Below, piece by piece: positions 17,118 through 25,669 of a stretch of DNA of 64,000 bases; within the stretch, counting starts at the first letter, position 1, and every line of letters begins with the position of its first letter. The notes below the pieces were generated by a model. It saw nothing but the letters and a program-made list of their open reading frames with translations, searched no databases and was not told the DNA's origin. The position numbers and the translations under genes were made by a program. Origin of the DNA: Myroides odoratimimus (GTDB taxonomy: Bacteria; Bacteroidota; Bacteroidia; Flavobacteriales; Flavobacteriaceae); NCBI RefSeq assembly GCF_001485415.1, contig NZ_BCMQ01000016.1, forward strand, positions 1 through 64,000, read 5' to 3'.

Positions 17118-17524
17118 AGGTAATAGACATATATCTGATACAAATCGAATCATTAATTGTATCAAGGATAACCAAGTCCTATAGGTGGTTAGGGAGAATT
17201 GCAATTTACCCTTTTCATAAACCACACATAATCAACAACTTACCTTTTAATGCATCTTGCAATAAAAGTACAACTCTTAAGAATACAAAATAAAAACAAA
17301 GGTAAAAACCGACATAAATCGATGTAAATCGACATATTCTTTTTGCGATTTTTTATCTCAGAACTCAGAAGGGGTAAGGGATTGGTCAAATGACAGAGCT
17401 ATCAAAATGAGCTTTTGGTTCCGAATTGTTTTCAAAATGTTTGAGTTTACTTGGGATAAACCCCTATTTTGGAAACAAGACTAAGTCATGAGTGAAATAC
17501 GACAGAAACCGGATATATGGTTTA
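17118..17524. other. Gene-free stretch with small regulatory-looking repeats
   Basis: No credible gene. It contains an inverted repeat TGATACAA (17136-17143) / TTGTATCA (17157-17164), and three tandem 10-bp units at 17311-17340 (GACATAAATC, GATGTAAATC, GACATATTCT) spaced one helical turn apart. Either could bind a protein. A forward open frame crossing the direct repeat (17039-17293) has no family resemblance. Confidence 0.4.
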
Positions 17525-17558
17525 TAAAAAAAACCGAAGCTGAACTTCGGTTTTTTTA
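17525..17558. terminator. Terminator of the RNase H-fold gene, bidirectional
   Basis: AAACCGAAG/CTTCGGTTT stem with a five-base loop (17531-17553), preceded by an A run and followed by a T run. It works on both strands and lies 8 bp after the minus-strand stop codon at 17566. Confidence 0.85.
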
Positions 17559-17565
17559 TATCTGT

Positions 17566-18516
17566 CTATCTATGAAAATACCACTGATAGAAATCAGTAT
17601 TAAAAGTATCAATCTTACAGTTCGGAATAATCTGCTTTAGCACCCCCTCTTGGTGTTGTTTACGCAAGAAACGATTAAAGAGTACAGGATGAGGAAAGCG
17701 TTCTTTTAACGCCTTGTTTTTACGTATCTCATCATATAGCTCTGTCGATCTCAATTCTACTTTTGTTGGAGCATCAGCAAAGTATTGATTCAGTTGATCT
17801 CGTATAGTGACTAACAACTTGATATCACTAGGCATGCGCTTAAATACAGTAGGACGCGTGTGACTCTGACTTTCCTCAGTTTCTTCTTCCTCTTCTTCGT
17901 GCTCATCCTCTATCTCATCTAGAACCTCATATACAGGCTCATAAACGATCATTTCTTCGGGCTCCTCTACCGTATCTAGTACCACTTCTATCTCTGCTAC
18001 ACGATCTTCATTAATCAGGTCGTGTAGCTTGTATTGCAGTTCATCTAAGTAAGCTCTATATACCTCATCTATCAGTAAATTAGGCTGTAATAGCACAGCT
18101 GCTCCTACTTCTCTACATTCTACTAATTGGGAATATTTTTTATAATTAGAAACATAATGAAATGTCAACTTATGACGTTCCATTTGCACTGCGAAACGCA
18201 TCCATAAATCTACATTCAGCGGAGGTTCACCATCTGCCTTTAGCCAGTCATTATACTTCCAGTTGAGTATCCAACCTTTCTCGAAGGTATTCATCACATA
18301 CTTAGAGGTCACATAGATAGTCACCTCTGCACCTTCTTTAATCTGTTCTAATCCCTTTACAATAGCCATAAGCGAAATACGCGATTGAGAGTTCTCAATG
18401 AACCCTTCTGCGAATGTTTTGCATTGATCACCTATACACAGCATATTTGCATACGCTTTCGCATCGCTAGAAGTGTCTATTTTCACTCGGGTATATAAAT
18501 CAATCTGGTATTTCAT
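17566..18516 (-). CDS. Catalytically dead RNase HI-fold protein with C-terminal domain
   Basis: 316 residues. Residues 1-140 align by eye with RNase HI: RISLMAIVKGLEQIKEGAEV (46-65), YVTSKYVMNTFEKGWILNWK (68-87) and PLNVDLWMRF (99-108). All four catalytic acids are replaced: D10 is R10 (LYTR for FTDG), E48 is S48 (RISLMA for RMELMA), D70 is T70 (VTSKYV for TDSQYV), D134 is R135 (ECREVG for RCDELA). It should keep the nucleic-acid-binding fold but not cut RNA. An acidic linker (EEEEEETEE, about residues 208-216) leads to a basic helical domain (about 225-316). Possibly an RNA-DNA hybrid binder; role unknown. Confidence 0.78.
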   Translation of the reverse strand: MKYQIDLYTRVKIDTSSDAKAYANMLCIGDQCKTFAEGFIENSQSRISLMAIVKGLEQIKEGAEVTIYVTSKYVMNTFEKGWILNWKYNDWLKADGEPPLNVDLWMRFAVQMERHKLTFHYVSNYKKYSQLVECREVGAAVLLQPNLLIDEVYRAYLDELQYKLHDLINEDRVAEIEVVLDTVEEPEEMIVYEPVYEVLDEIEDEHEEEEEETEESQSHTRPTVFKRMPSDIKLLVTIRDQLNQYFADAPTKVELRSTELYDEIRKNKALKERFPHPVLFNRFLRKQHQEGVLKQIIPNCKIDTFNTDFYQWYFHR

Positions 18517-18624
18517 TTCTTAGAGATATTTATCGATTAAAGATAAGAAGTTCTGCTGAAATAGACTCTGTCAGAACGCTATTTTATTATAGGTCTAGTG
18601 AATGGTTCCCCATTCTCTTCTTCT

Positions 18625-19305
18625 CTATTTATCTAGTTTTTTTGTATGTTGTAACAGCCAATTATACAAGTCTATATGACGATATAAATCTTCTACACTA
18701 CCATGTGTTCCTCCTTTGACTACTTGTAATTCTACAGGAGCTTTTTTATCACATTTTTGAATAGCATTCATGATGTTCTTAGATTCTTTAAGAGGGACGA
18801 TAAAGTCCTTATCTCCGTGAATTAGCTTAATCGGAATATCTGTCACTGCACAAGCATCGCGCTCTTCTCCACCCCCACAGATAGCGATAGCTGCAGCGAT
18901 ACGATGAGGATATTTACCAGCATACTTCATCGTACCATATCCTCCTAGACTCATACCTGTCACATAGATACGACTCTCATCTATGTTGTAATTTGAGATC
19001 ATATAACTTACAATTTCATCTATTTTATCCGCATTCCAAGGTCCTGAAGGTAATTGTGGTGCTACTAAATACCCTGGTATATCTAATCCTTTCTCCACCC
19101 CTTTTAAGGCTCCGTAACGCTTCACTCTCTCTATATTAGTCCCTGAAAGACTTCGACCGTGTAAGAAGATAATTAGAGGATTCTTTTCTTCTACAACTTT
19201 AGGTTCATTCAACCAAAATTGGTAAGTCGTTTTGTCTAGTATAGCTTTGGGTTGAGCTAAGGCTGTCATTGAGATAAGACAGATTAATACAGTAAGAAAT
19301 TTCAT
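18625..19305 (-). CDS. Secreted alpha/beta-hydrolase (esterase/peptidase-like)
   Basis: 226 residues with a signal peptide (MKFLTVLICLISMTALAQ). Alpha/beta-hydrolase core: oxyanion region IIFLHGRSLSG (about 44-54), nucleophile in GMSLGGYG (Ser near residue 118), acid in IHGDKDFIVP, and histidine in GGTHGS. The layout resembles COG4099-like predicted peptidases and phospholipase/carboxylesterase-type enzymes. It is likely periplasmic. A candidate promoter with both boxes lies at 19319-19348. Substrate cannot be deduced. Confidence 0.88.
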   Translation of the reverse strand: MKFLTVLICLISMTALAQPKAILDKTTYQFWLNEPKVVEEKNPLIIFLHGRSLSGTNIERVKRYGALKGVEKGLDIPGYLVAPQLPSGPWNADKIDEIVSYMISNYNIDESRIYVTGMSLGGYGTMKYAGKYPHRIAAAIAICGGGEERDACAVTDIPIKLIHGDKDFIVPLKESKNIMNAIQKCDKKAPVELQVVKGGTHGSVEDLYRHIDLYNWLLQHTKKLDK

Positions 19306-19318
19306 GTTTTTTTTAAAG

Positions 19319-19348
19319 TAAATATAGTCGTATTGTCATAAATACAAA
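19319..19348 (-). promoter_or_regulatory. Candidate promoter of the hydrolase gene
   Basis: On the minus strand TTTG (complement of 19345-19348) is followed after about 18 bp by TATATTTA (19319-19326), close to TTTG-N19-TAnnTTTG, ending 14 bp before the ATG at 19305. Confidence 0.5.
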
Positions 19349-19704
19349 AGAAATAATACTGCATAGCTATGACATTTCAACCTAAATATGATCGATGTAT
19401 TCATTTGTAACTCATTACCAACAAAGTAACCTCAGCTAAGCTTTTGACAATAATTACACATATTATAACTTATAAACCTAAAAATACTATGATAATTCAA
19501 AAAAGATACTACTGTTAACACAATCAACAACAATTATAAACAGAACTTTAAAGAAGCCTATATTATATAAAAAAATCACTTAATTTTGTTAATATACAAC
19601 ATTTAAACTTAGTTTATTGTTCTAGATCACACTAAAGCTAACTAATATTAATGAATTAATAAAAAACATAGATTATTAATAAAACTTGACTTATTACCTT
19701 TTTT
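19349..19704. other. Gene-free AT-rich stretch
   Basis: About 355 bases with very high A+T. I see no gene, RNA, long repeat or terminator here. Confidence 0.5.
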
Positions 19705-19744
19705 AAAAAACCTCTTTTACATAGCGCGTTAAAGAGGTTTTTTT
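19705..19744. terminator. Terminator after the SnoaL-like pseudogene
   Basis: AAAAAACCTCTTT and AAAGAGGTTTTTT are complementary around a 13-base loop, with A and T runs on both sides. It lies about 63 bp downstream of the minus-strand stop at 19807. Confidence 0.75.
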
Positions 19745-19806
19745 ATGAGAATACGCTTATTTTTCCACCTTACCTATATTAAGCTAGAGTACAATCATTT
19801 TATTCA

Positions 19807-20117
19807 TTAAAGAAGTTTTTGATTAGGAAAGTCAACACCATTACTAGTTTGCCCTTTTTCATATCCCTCAACAGTAACGTAGCTACCGCTCTCTATAAAG
19901 TTAAACTTCTCGATTTCAAAGGTAAGAGAATTAATTGGCCTATTTGCTTAGTAAATCTTGCTATTCCATCTCTTCCTTTATCAAATCCATATTTTAGATA
20001 AAATAATTCTACATCTTCAGCGAATAGCTTGTAATATGTATCTTCTCCAAAATCTCCTTTATTTACTAATTCATAGTAGCGTTTTACTATATCTAGGTTA
20101 TTATTATCCATGTTCAT
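19807..20117 (-). pseudogene. SnoaL-like (NTF2-fold) gene with a -1 frameshift
   Basis: The frame from 20117 reads MNMDNNNLDIVKRYYELVNK...RDGIARFTKQIGQL, the typical opening of SnoaL-like NTF2-fold proteins, then runs out of sense (LLPLKSRSLTL, stop). In the neighbouring frame the protein continues seamlessly as NSLTFEIEKFNFIESGSYVT and ends at a TAA (19807-19809). The joined product would be about 103 residues, near the family's normal length. The shift lies around 19930-19936, as if one base were lost; the site is not a long homopolymer. It is a broken gene, a sequencing error or, less likely, programmed frameshifting. Confidence 0.7.
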
Positions 20118-20183
20118 TAATTTATATAAGAAAATAAATTTATATCTTCACATGCAAGTACACCTACATTTTATACTTTATTT

Positions 20184-20341
20184 ATCCCAGATTATGCAAT
20201 AGACATATAGACGAAAAGTAATTATACAAAATAGGTCTGAATTAGTGAGTAAAGCATACTATAGTATGGTTTTAGAGCTAATGAAAGAACTATGAAGTAG
20301 AATTTCTTTGTAGTATTTGGCTAATGCGTAATGTGGGTTAA
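20184..20341. mobile_element. MITE-like repeat, copy A
   Basis: About 158 bp that recur at 46661-46817. The inner 142 bp differ at about 13 positions and one indel. Ends form imperfect inverted repeats (CCCAGATTATGCAATAG against CCCACATTACGCATTAG on the other strand), and the centre is the perfect palindrome CATACTATAGTATG, so the whole unit folds as one long hairpin. No coding frame. Such elements are usually mobilised by a transposase elsewhere; function unknown. Confidence 0.65.
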
Positions 20342-20361
20342 ACCTTATTCAATCCATAAAA

Positions 20362-20396
20362 GAAAAGGCCCAATGCATTCGCATTAGACCCTTTCA
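20362..20396 (-). terminator. Probable terminator of the phosphoesterase gene
   Basis: On the minus strand CTAATGC/GCATTGG with flanking GG/CC pairs forms a stem followed by TTTTCTTTT. It lies about 80 bp after the stop at 20478. A separate 12-bp palindrome AGCGAGCTCGCT lies at 20429-20440. Confidence 0.55.
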
Positions 20397-20477
20397 ACAC
20401 ACTTAATTTAAATCCTGATTCAATTATAAGCGAGCTCGCTATAATGATGAAGAATCTAAACCTTATAAAAAACTATA

Positions 20478-22055
20478 CTATTTACTTTTTTCGATTTTGT
20501 ATGTCTTTTGTGCGATATGCTCTCTACCAAACATATCTGTCACCTTTACCTCTACTTTATGCTCTCCTAGCCCAATATTAAAAGGTAGTTTAGCACTCCA
20601 TAAATGAGAAGAGTTAATTGGATGAGAAGGCTTTCTACCTGTCAATAATTCATCTGTCAAGTCATACTTCTGAACTGCAGCATAAAATGCAGGGTCAAAG
20701 CTTTCTACTTTCTTCATCTTCTTCCATTCTCCTCCGTCTATTCTATACTCCACTATATCGCGGTCTGTTCCCATAAACACATTGGCGTGAATGCTGTAGT
20801 TATTCGCTCTCTTATCTGCTATCACTTTAGGCAAGAATAGTTCCATCTTATAGTCTGCAGATTCTCCTGATACTTTATAGTCTAACTGGTATTGATTTCC
20901 CTTTACCACTAGGGTAGCGTATCCCCTAGGTGTTCCATCCCTCATGGTAGAAGCAGGCACGCCTAACTCGTTAAACTCACCAGAATACCAGTCACCAGAA
21001 GTAGTTCCTACGTTGTACTCATGCAGTGGTTTTATACCTGACCATCCCTGCTCTTTTGTATAGAACTGATGCATCTGATAATGAGTATGTGCAGATAGTA
21101 ATAAGATATTTTCATGCTCTTTAAGCAAATCCAATAACTGCTGTCTTGACTCTTGGTCAAAGTGTTTTTCGTTTCCAACAAATAATGGAATATGAAAAGA
21201 AATTACCACTAACTTATCTTTAGGAACGAACTTAAGATTATTCTTCACAAAGTCTAATTGATCTTGTCTAAAACCACCTAGATACCCTTTCTTTTTAATT
21301 GGGTGAGGATATAAAATATCATCTAATACGATAAAGTGAGCATCCCCATAATTAAAAGCATAATTAGCTGGTCCGAAGTTCTTCTCAAAGGTCTCATCAG
21401 AGTAGATATCCTCAGTTGCCTCATAGTTCATATCGTGATTTCCCATCACATTATACCATGGTAGCCCTACTTCTTTCATCACTTCTTTATAAGGCGTATG
21501 CAAGTCTAATTTATCTCCTACTAGATCACCTAGACTGATACCAAAAGAGATTCCTTCTGTCTTATTCTTTACCTCATCTACTACTGCTTTTTTAAAGTAA
21601 TCTAGTTCCTCCAGGCTATATGGCTGAGGGTCTCCAAAGATAAAAGCCTTAAAATCTGCTGACTCCTCTTGTGCAATCAATCCAAAGTTTACTTCTTTTG
21701 GCAATTTCCCTGTAGGAGCTACACCTTCATACTTGGTTCCTGTTGGCGATCCTTTAGGCTTATGTGTTACATAAGAGGCAGGTAGATTATATTGATCTAA
21801 TACAGTAGCGTATTGACTTGGTTTAATCACAAAGATTTGATTATCCCCTGTTAAAGGCAGTTCATACAGTCCTTTATCATCAGTCTGTACGACCTCCACT
21901 CCATTAGATACCGCTACCCCAGCTAATACCTTTTCACTCCTATCTTTTTTTCCGTTCTTATTAGCATCCTCGAATACATAGCCACGAACACTAGTCTGCC
22001 CAATAGCTAATGCTGCCGTAAATAAGAAGGCAACAGTAAAGAATCTTTTTTTCAT
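20478..22055 (-). CDS. Secreted calcineurin-like phosphoesterase with N- and C-terminal accessory domains
   Basis: 525 residues with a signal peptide (MKKRFFTVAFLFTAALAIGQ). An N-terminal SdrD/MetallophosN-like domain (about 22-115, VRGYVFEDANKNGKKDRSEK) is followed by a metallophosphoesterase core with FGDPQPYS, GDLVGDKLD, VMGNHDMNY, SFHIPLF and SAHTHYQMH metal-binding motifs, then a C-terminal beta domain (about 395-525). This three-part layout is common in Bacteroidota secreted phosphoesterases. It should hydrolyse phosphomono- or diesters in the periplasm or outside. It lies 258 bp downstream of the NPP-like gene and probably extends that phosphate-ester locus. Confidence 0.9.
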   Translation of the reverse strand: MKKRFFTVAFLFTAALAIGQTSVRGYVFEDANKNGKKDRSEKVLAGVAVSNGVEVVQTDDKGLYELPLTGDNQIFVIKPSQYATVLDQYNLPASYVTHKPKGSPTGTKYEGVAPTGKLPKEVNFGLIAQEESADFKAFIFGDPQPYSLEELDYFKKAVVDEVKNKTEGISFGISLGDLVGDKLDLHTPYKEVMKEVGLPWYNVMGNHDMNYEATEDIYSDETFEKNFGPANYAFNYGDAHFIVLDDILYPHPIKKKGYLGGFRQDQLDFVKNNLKFVPKDKLVVISFHIPLFVGNEKHFDQESRQQLLDLLKEHENILLLSAHTHYQMHQFYTKEQGWSGIKPLHEYNVGTTSGDWYSGEFNELGVPASTMRDGTPRGYATLVVKGNQYQLDYKVSGESADYKMELFLPKVIADKRANNYSIHANVFMGTDRDIVEYRIDGGEWKKMKKVESFDPAFYAAVQKYDLTDELLTGRKPSHPINSSHLWSAKLPFNIGLGEHKVEVKVTDMFGREHIAQKTYKIEKSK

Positions 22056-22313
22056 TATATATGGTTTATGTTGTTACAAATAGAGCGTATTAAAGTATTT
22101 CGTTACGAAAAAGAATATTTAATGATTTTATAATATCCCCTTACTGTTCAGAATGTCACTTTTTTTCAATGCCCAAAATTAGTGATGTCTTCCTACACTA
22201 ATCTTATGCTATTGTTAAGCTTACGTAACTTAATTAATTTAAAAATTACAATCTTCCGAATTTGACTACTATTATTTTAAAGAGTAGCCTTCTTTATAAT
22301 ATTAATTCTATCT

Positions 22314-23666
22314 TTAGATACTTAGTAGTTGTTGTTTTAACTCTTTTGAAAGAAATTTAAAATCCAGTTCCAATAATTCACTAATAAAGGGGCAAATATC
22401 TATCAAAGCCATTTGTTCGATCACCACTCCTTGTTTTATTCCTTTTCCAAAAGCAACAAATCCAGTTTGCATACTTTTATCGCTATTCAAAAATCCGTGT
22501 GCTCCACCTTCTTTATTTAACTTACTCAATACTTCTCCTTTAAGGCCTCCACCAAATGTTGTGTGATCTAAACCTGTTAAGGCTAACTCTGCCTCTGGAT
22601 CTGCACCAAGCTTTTGTAGCTCTTCTTTTGATATCATGCGATAGCGGTTTCTAATTTCTTGTGGTTGTTTTTCTAATAAAGCTTTAACTTTTTCGATTGT
22701 TTTTACTTTATCCTTTCCTTGCACTCTCAAGAAAGCTGAACCTCCTTGGGTATGAAACATTGCTTTCCAGTCCATTGTTTTTGCGTCGTTTAACAGTCCT
22801 GCATCCTTTAACCAAATATTAGGTTGTAAACGGTGTGTGATTTTCTCAAACCCATGATCTCCTGTAATAATTATTACATAGTTATCTTTCAGTTTTGAAC
22901 GATCTAATGCCTCAATAATTGTTTTGATTGCACGATCAGCTCCAGCAACACTGGCACGTACCAAAGGACTATCCAAACCATCTTGGTGCTCATAGTGATC
23001 TGTACATGGAAAGTGAAGGGTTAATAGATTCGGTTGATACTGCTGAATCATATAACTTCCCATACGTGCAATATTCTCATCCATAATCAGCTCTTCTTCT
23101 GTCATTGCCCAATCTTTAGCTCTTAATGTTCCTGTTGCTTCATTTTGTATCTCGCGCCACAAACTATAAGGTGTAGTATATAAAGCTGTAATACTTCTTC
23201 TATCGTATCCGTTAGTAAGATCCCATATATCAGGAACATTATAATCGATAGGCGCATTGACTGTTACAGGCCAAATTACATTAGCAGAAGTCAGCTTTTT
23301 TTGCTTCACCACATCATATAGTGTTGGTATTTTAATTGCACTATAATCCCAATACCACTTTTGAGAGCCTGTAGCAGGGTCAAAAATATTGTTATATACT
23401 ATTCCATGTTGAGCAGGAAATTCTCCTGTAATAATGGTTGTGTGATCTGGATAAGTAACAGAAGGGAAGATAGGAGTAACTGCCTTAGCAGCTACTCCAT
23501 TTTTCATTAACTCTCGTACTGTATGCATTCCCCATTGCTCTTCTAAATAGAAATCTGGTCTAAAACCATCGATTGTAATTAATACAATATGAGGTGTTTT
23601 TTCTTGAGCTATAGTGGTTGTACTTAAACCGCAAAAAAGCCCTATCGCAATTAGTATTTTTTTCAT
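22314..23666 (-). CDS. NPP-type nucleotide pyrophosphatase/phosphodiesterase, secreted
   Basis: 450 residues with a signal peptide (MKKILIAIGLFCGLSTTTIA). Alkaline-phosphatase-superfamily type I phosphodiesterase: LITIDGFRPDFYL (first metal Asp), TPIFPSVTYPDHTTIITG (nucleophile Thr in SVTYPDH), FPCTDHYEHQDG and ITGDHGFE metal ligands. NPP enzymes cut nucleotide pyrophosphate and phosphodiester bonds, some cleaving choline phosphodiesters. It starts one base from the end of the EEP-type gene (23668), so it belongs to the first SusCD operon. Probably periplasmic. Confidence 0.92.
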   Translation of the reverse strand: MKKILIAIGLFCGLSTTTIAQEKTPHIVLITIDGFRPDFYLEEQWGMHTVRELMKNGVAAKAVTPIFPSVTYPDHTTIITGEFPAQHGIVYNNIFDPATGSQKWYWDYSAIKIPTLYDVVKQKKLTSANVIWPVTVNAPIDYNVPDIWDLTNGYDRRSITALYTTPYSLWREIQNEATGTLRAKDWAMTEEELIMDENIARMGSYMIQQYQPNLLTLHFPCTDHYEHQDGLDSPLVRASVAGADRAIKTIIEALDRSKLKDNYVIIITGDHGFEKITHRLQPNIWLKDAGLLNDAKTMDWKAMFHTQGGSAFLRVQGKDKVKTIEKVKALLEKQPQEIRNRYRMISKEELQKLGADPEAELALTGLDHTTFGGGLKGEVLSKLNKEGGAHGFLNSDKSMQTGFVAFGKGIKQGVVIEQMALIDICPFISELLELDFKFLSKELKQQLLSI

Positions 23667-23667
23667 A

Positions 23668-25653
23668 TTAATCTATCGTAAAAGTTGCCATAACAGGCCA
23701 ATGATCTGAAGGCCATATTAGGCCAAAACTTGTTCGTATTACTTTTCCTTCTATTAATTTGAAAGGAGAAGAATAAAAGATATAATCTAAAGTAGTTGAA
23801 CCTGTTGGCCCCCATTTGTGAAATGTTTTTAATGATTCGTCTACAGCATTCAACAATTTTGGTTGCGTTGTTGTTTTTAAAACATTAATTTCTGTAGTAT
23901 GAGGTTGTCCATTAAAATCTCCTATACAAATTACAGGGCGATTCTGGTAATTTTGCTCGATAATATTAACGACATCTTTAGCCATTTTTGTTCTATCTTC
24001 TGAAGAAACAGTTGTCCAATGACTATTCGTTACAAAATATTCTTTTTGCTTTTGCTTGTCAAATAACACCACCCATGCACCACTTCTATTCTCAGTATAT
24101 TTCATTTGATAAGTAGCACTCCCTCTCAAATCAAAACGATCTTTTTTATAGAAGATCACTTTAGGTGATCCGTATGAATTGGCTTCGTCCATATAATACC
24201 CATAACCCTTGGCTGCCATCTGTTGTTGCATCCACGTTTCAAACCAATTATCAGAAAACTCTTGCAACCCAACAATGTCTGGCATTTCGTCTATAATCAC
24301 TTGTAAGATATACTCCTTTCTACTCTCTAATGAATAGGGATCTGTAGCATCGTGATGACGAATATTAAAAGACATGACACTTACATTTCCTTTTGAAGGC
24401 TCAGGTACTTCTGGTGTTGTATTTCCTTCTGCAAATACTGTTACTCCATTGGCTCTCTCGATGTCTGTTAAAGAAGATTCTCCTGCACAATAACTTAGCT
24501 GTACAATAGTAGAATTTCTCAGTACCTTCCATTCCTTTCTATCTGTAGAACCACCTAACTTGATAAAATCTCCTACATCCGAACCTGGTTGACTAAACAA
24601 ATGTACATTGAAACCTTGTCCAAAAAACGGTTGTGCTTTACCTTCTTTATCTTTTGTTGCATAACGGTCATTTTGTTCTGGCACACGATATCCCCAATTG
24701 TTAACCGAATCATATACTCCGTCTAATGAGGTACCATAAAAAACAGCGTCTAAAGGAATTGATTCTCCTGTAACTGTTGTTCCTTTGAACACTGCAACAC
24801 CATCTGCTACATTCTGACCATCTTTCCCTAAATTCCCTAAGATTCCTCCATTAGGATCTCCAAAACCGTCTCCTGCTTCTAATTTATAGTCTTTTGTAGC
24901 AATCCAATTAGACGTACTGATATCTGTACTTTTTCCACAACTGCCATAACCTGAAAGTACCTTTGACTTTCCTCCTACATAAAAGAAGGTTCCCTTTTTT
25001 GCCTTTCCTGATACTAAATCAAACTTATAGGTTACATTTCCTCCTTGTGCCCATCCTCTATCTCCAACAATACCATTGTTTGCCATAACTACACTATAAG
25101 GTGTACGCTCAAAATCAATATCCTCTAAAGCCATTAACTGTACATACTCGTACCCTCCAATATGATTTACAACTACTTTACCTCCATCATAAGTAGAGGA
25201 TGTGCCATTAGCTGCTGCATCTGTTCCTCGCGGATCGGCCTGTATTCCAGTAATTACAATAGGAGAATTTTGAAGAACAACATCTTTTGGAGCAATATCT
25301 AATTTGATCTTGACTTCTTTGTCTTCATTCTTTATTTCTACCACTACTTCGTTAACTTGATTTTCGTAACTACTCTTTAACTTATAGCTTCCAGCAAGCA
25401 AATCGCTAAACACAGCTGCTCCTGTTGTTGAAGATTCCTGTTTTTTTATCTCCTTCTGCTTTTCGTCATATATAGTTACTTCTGCCTTAGCTAAAGGAGA
25501 CTCTATCTTATTTACCACCAAGGCTGTTAGAGTAAACAACTTTGTAGGATCCTTCTTTGGGTTTTTATTTGTATAATCATCTTCATAATTACAAGAGATA
25601 CAACAAAGTAATAAAACCACTACTTGAATTATTCTTATTATTTGACTTTTCAT
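23668..25653 (-). CDS. Multidomain lipoprotein with C-terminal endonuclease/exonuclease/phosphatase domain
   Basis: 661 residues. Lipobox near residue 20 (LLCCISC). An N-terminal carboxypeptidase-like/Ig domain (about 38-125) precedes a central beta domain (about 130-400) reminiscent of lamin-tail-like modules (GGYEYVQLMALEDIDF), then an EEP domain (about 415-661): VSVMSFNIRHHDA, DIVGLQEFSDNW, NSHWTTV, CIGDFNGQPHT and SDHWPVM supply the DNase I/sphingomyelinase active site. The protein would sit on the cell surface or in the periplasm. Substrate is a phosphodiester, either nucleic acid or a phospholipid head group. It follows the SusD gene with a 16-bp gap. Confidence 0.85.
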   Translation of the reverse strand: MKSQIIRIIQVVVLLLCCISCNYEDDYTNKNPKKDPTKLFTLTALVVNKIESPLAKAEVTIYDEKQKEIKKQESSTTGAAVFSDLLAGSYKLKSSYENQVNEVVVEIKNEDKEVKIKLDIAPKDVVLQNSPIVITGIQADPRGTDAAANGTSSTYDGGKVVVNHIGGYEYVQLMALEDIDFERTPYSVVMANNGIVGDRGWAQGGNVTYKFDLVSGKAKKGTFFYVGGKSKVLSGYGSCGKSTDISTSNWIATKDYKLEAGDGFGDPNGGILGNLGKDGQNVADGVAVFKGTTVTGESIPLDAVFYGTSLDGVYDSVNNWGYRVPEQNDRYATKDKEGKAQPFFGQGFNVHLFSQPGSDVGDFIKLGGSTDRKEWKVLRNSTIVQLSYCAGESSLTDIERANGVTVFAEGNTTPEVPEPSKGNVSVMSFNIRHHDATDPYSLESRKEYILQVIIDEMPDIVGLQEFSDNWFETWMQQQMAAKGYGYYMDEANSYGSPKVIFYKKDRFDLRGSATYQMKYTENRSGAWVVLFDKQKQKEYFVTNSHWTTVSSEDRTKMAKDVVNIIEQNYQNRPVICIGDFNGQPHTTEINVLKTTTQPKLLNAVDESLKTFHKWGPTGSTTLDYIFYSSPFKLIEGKVIRTSFGLIWPSDHWPVMATFTID

Positions 25654-25669
25654 TTCTATTACAATTAAA

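Noticed and set aside
17039..17293. 84-codon plus-strand open frame crossing the right direct repeat
   Set aside because: No recognisable family and no RBS. It antisenses the repeat, and the equivalent frame is not kept at the left copy.
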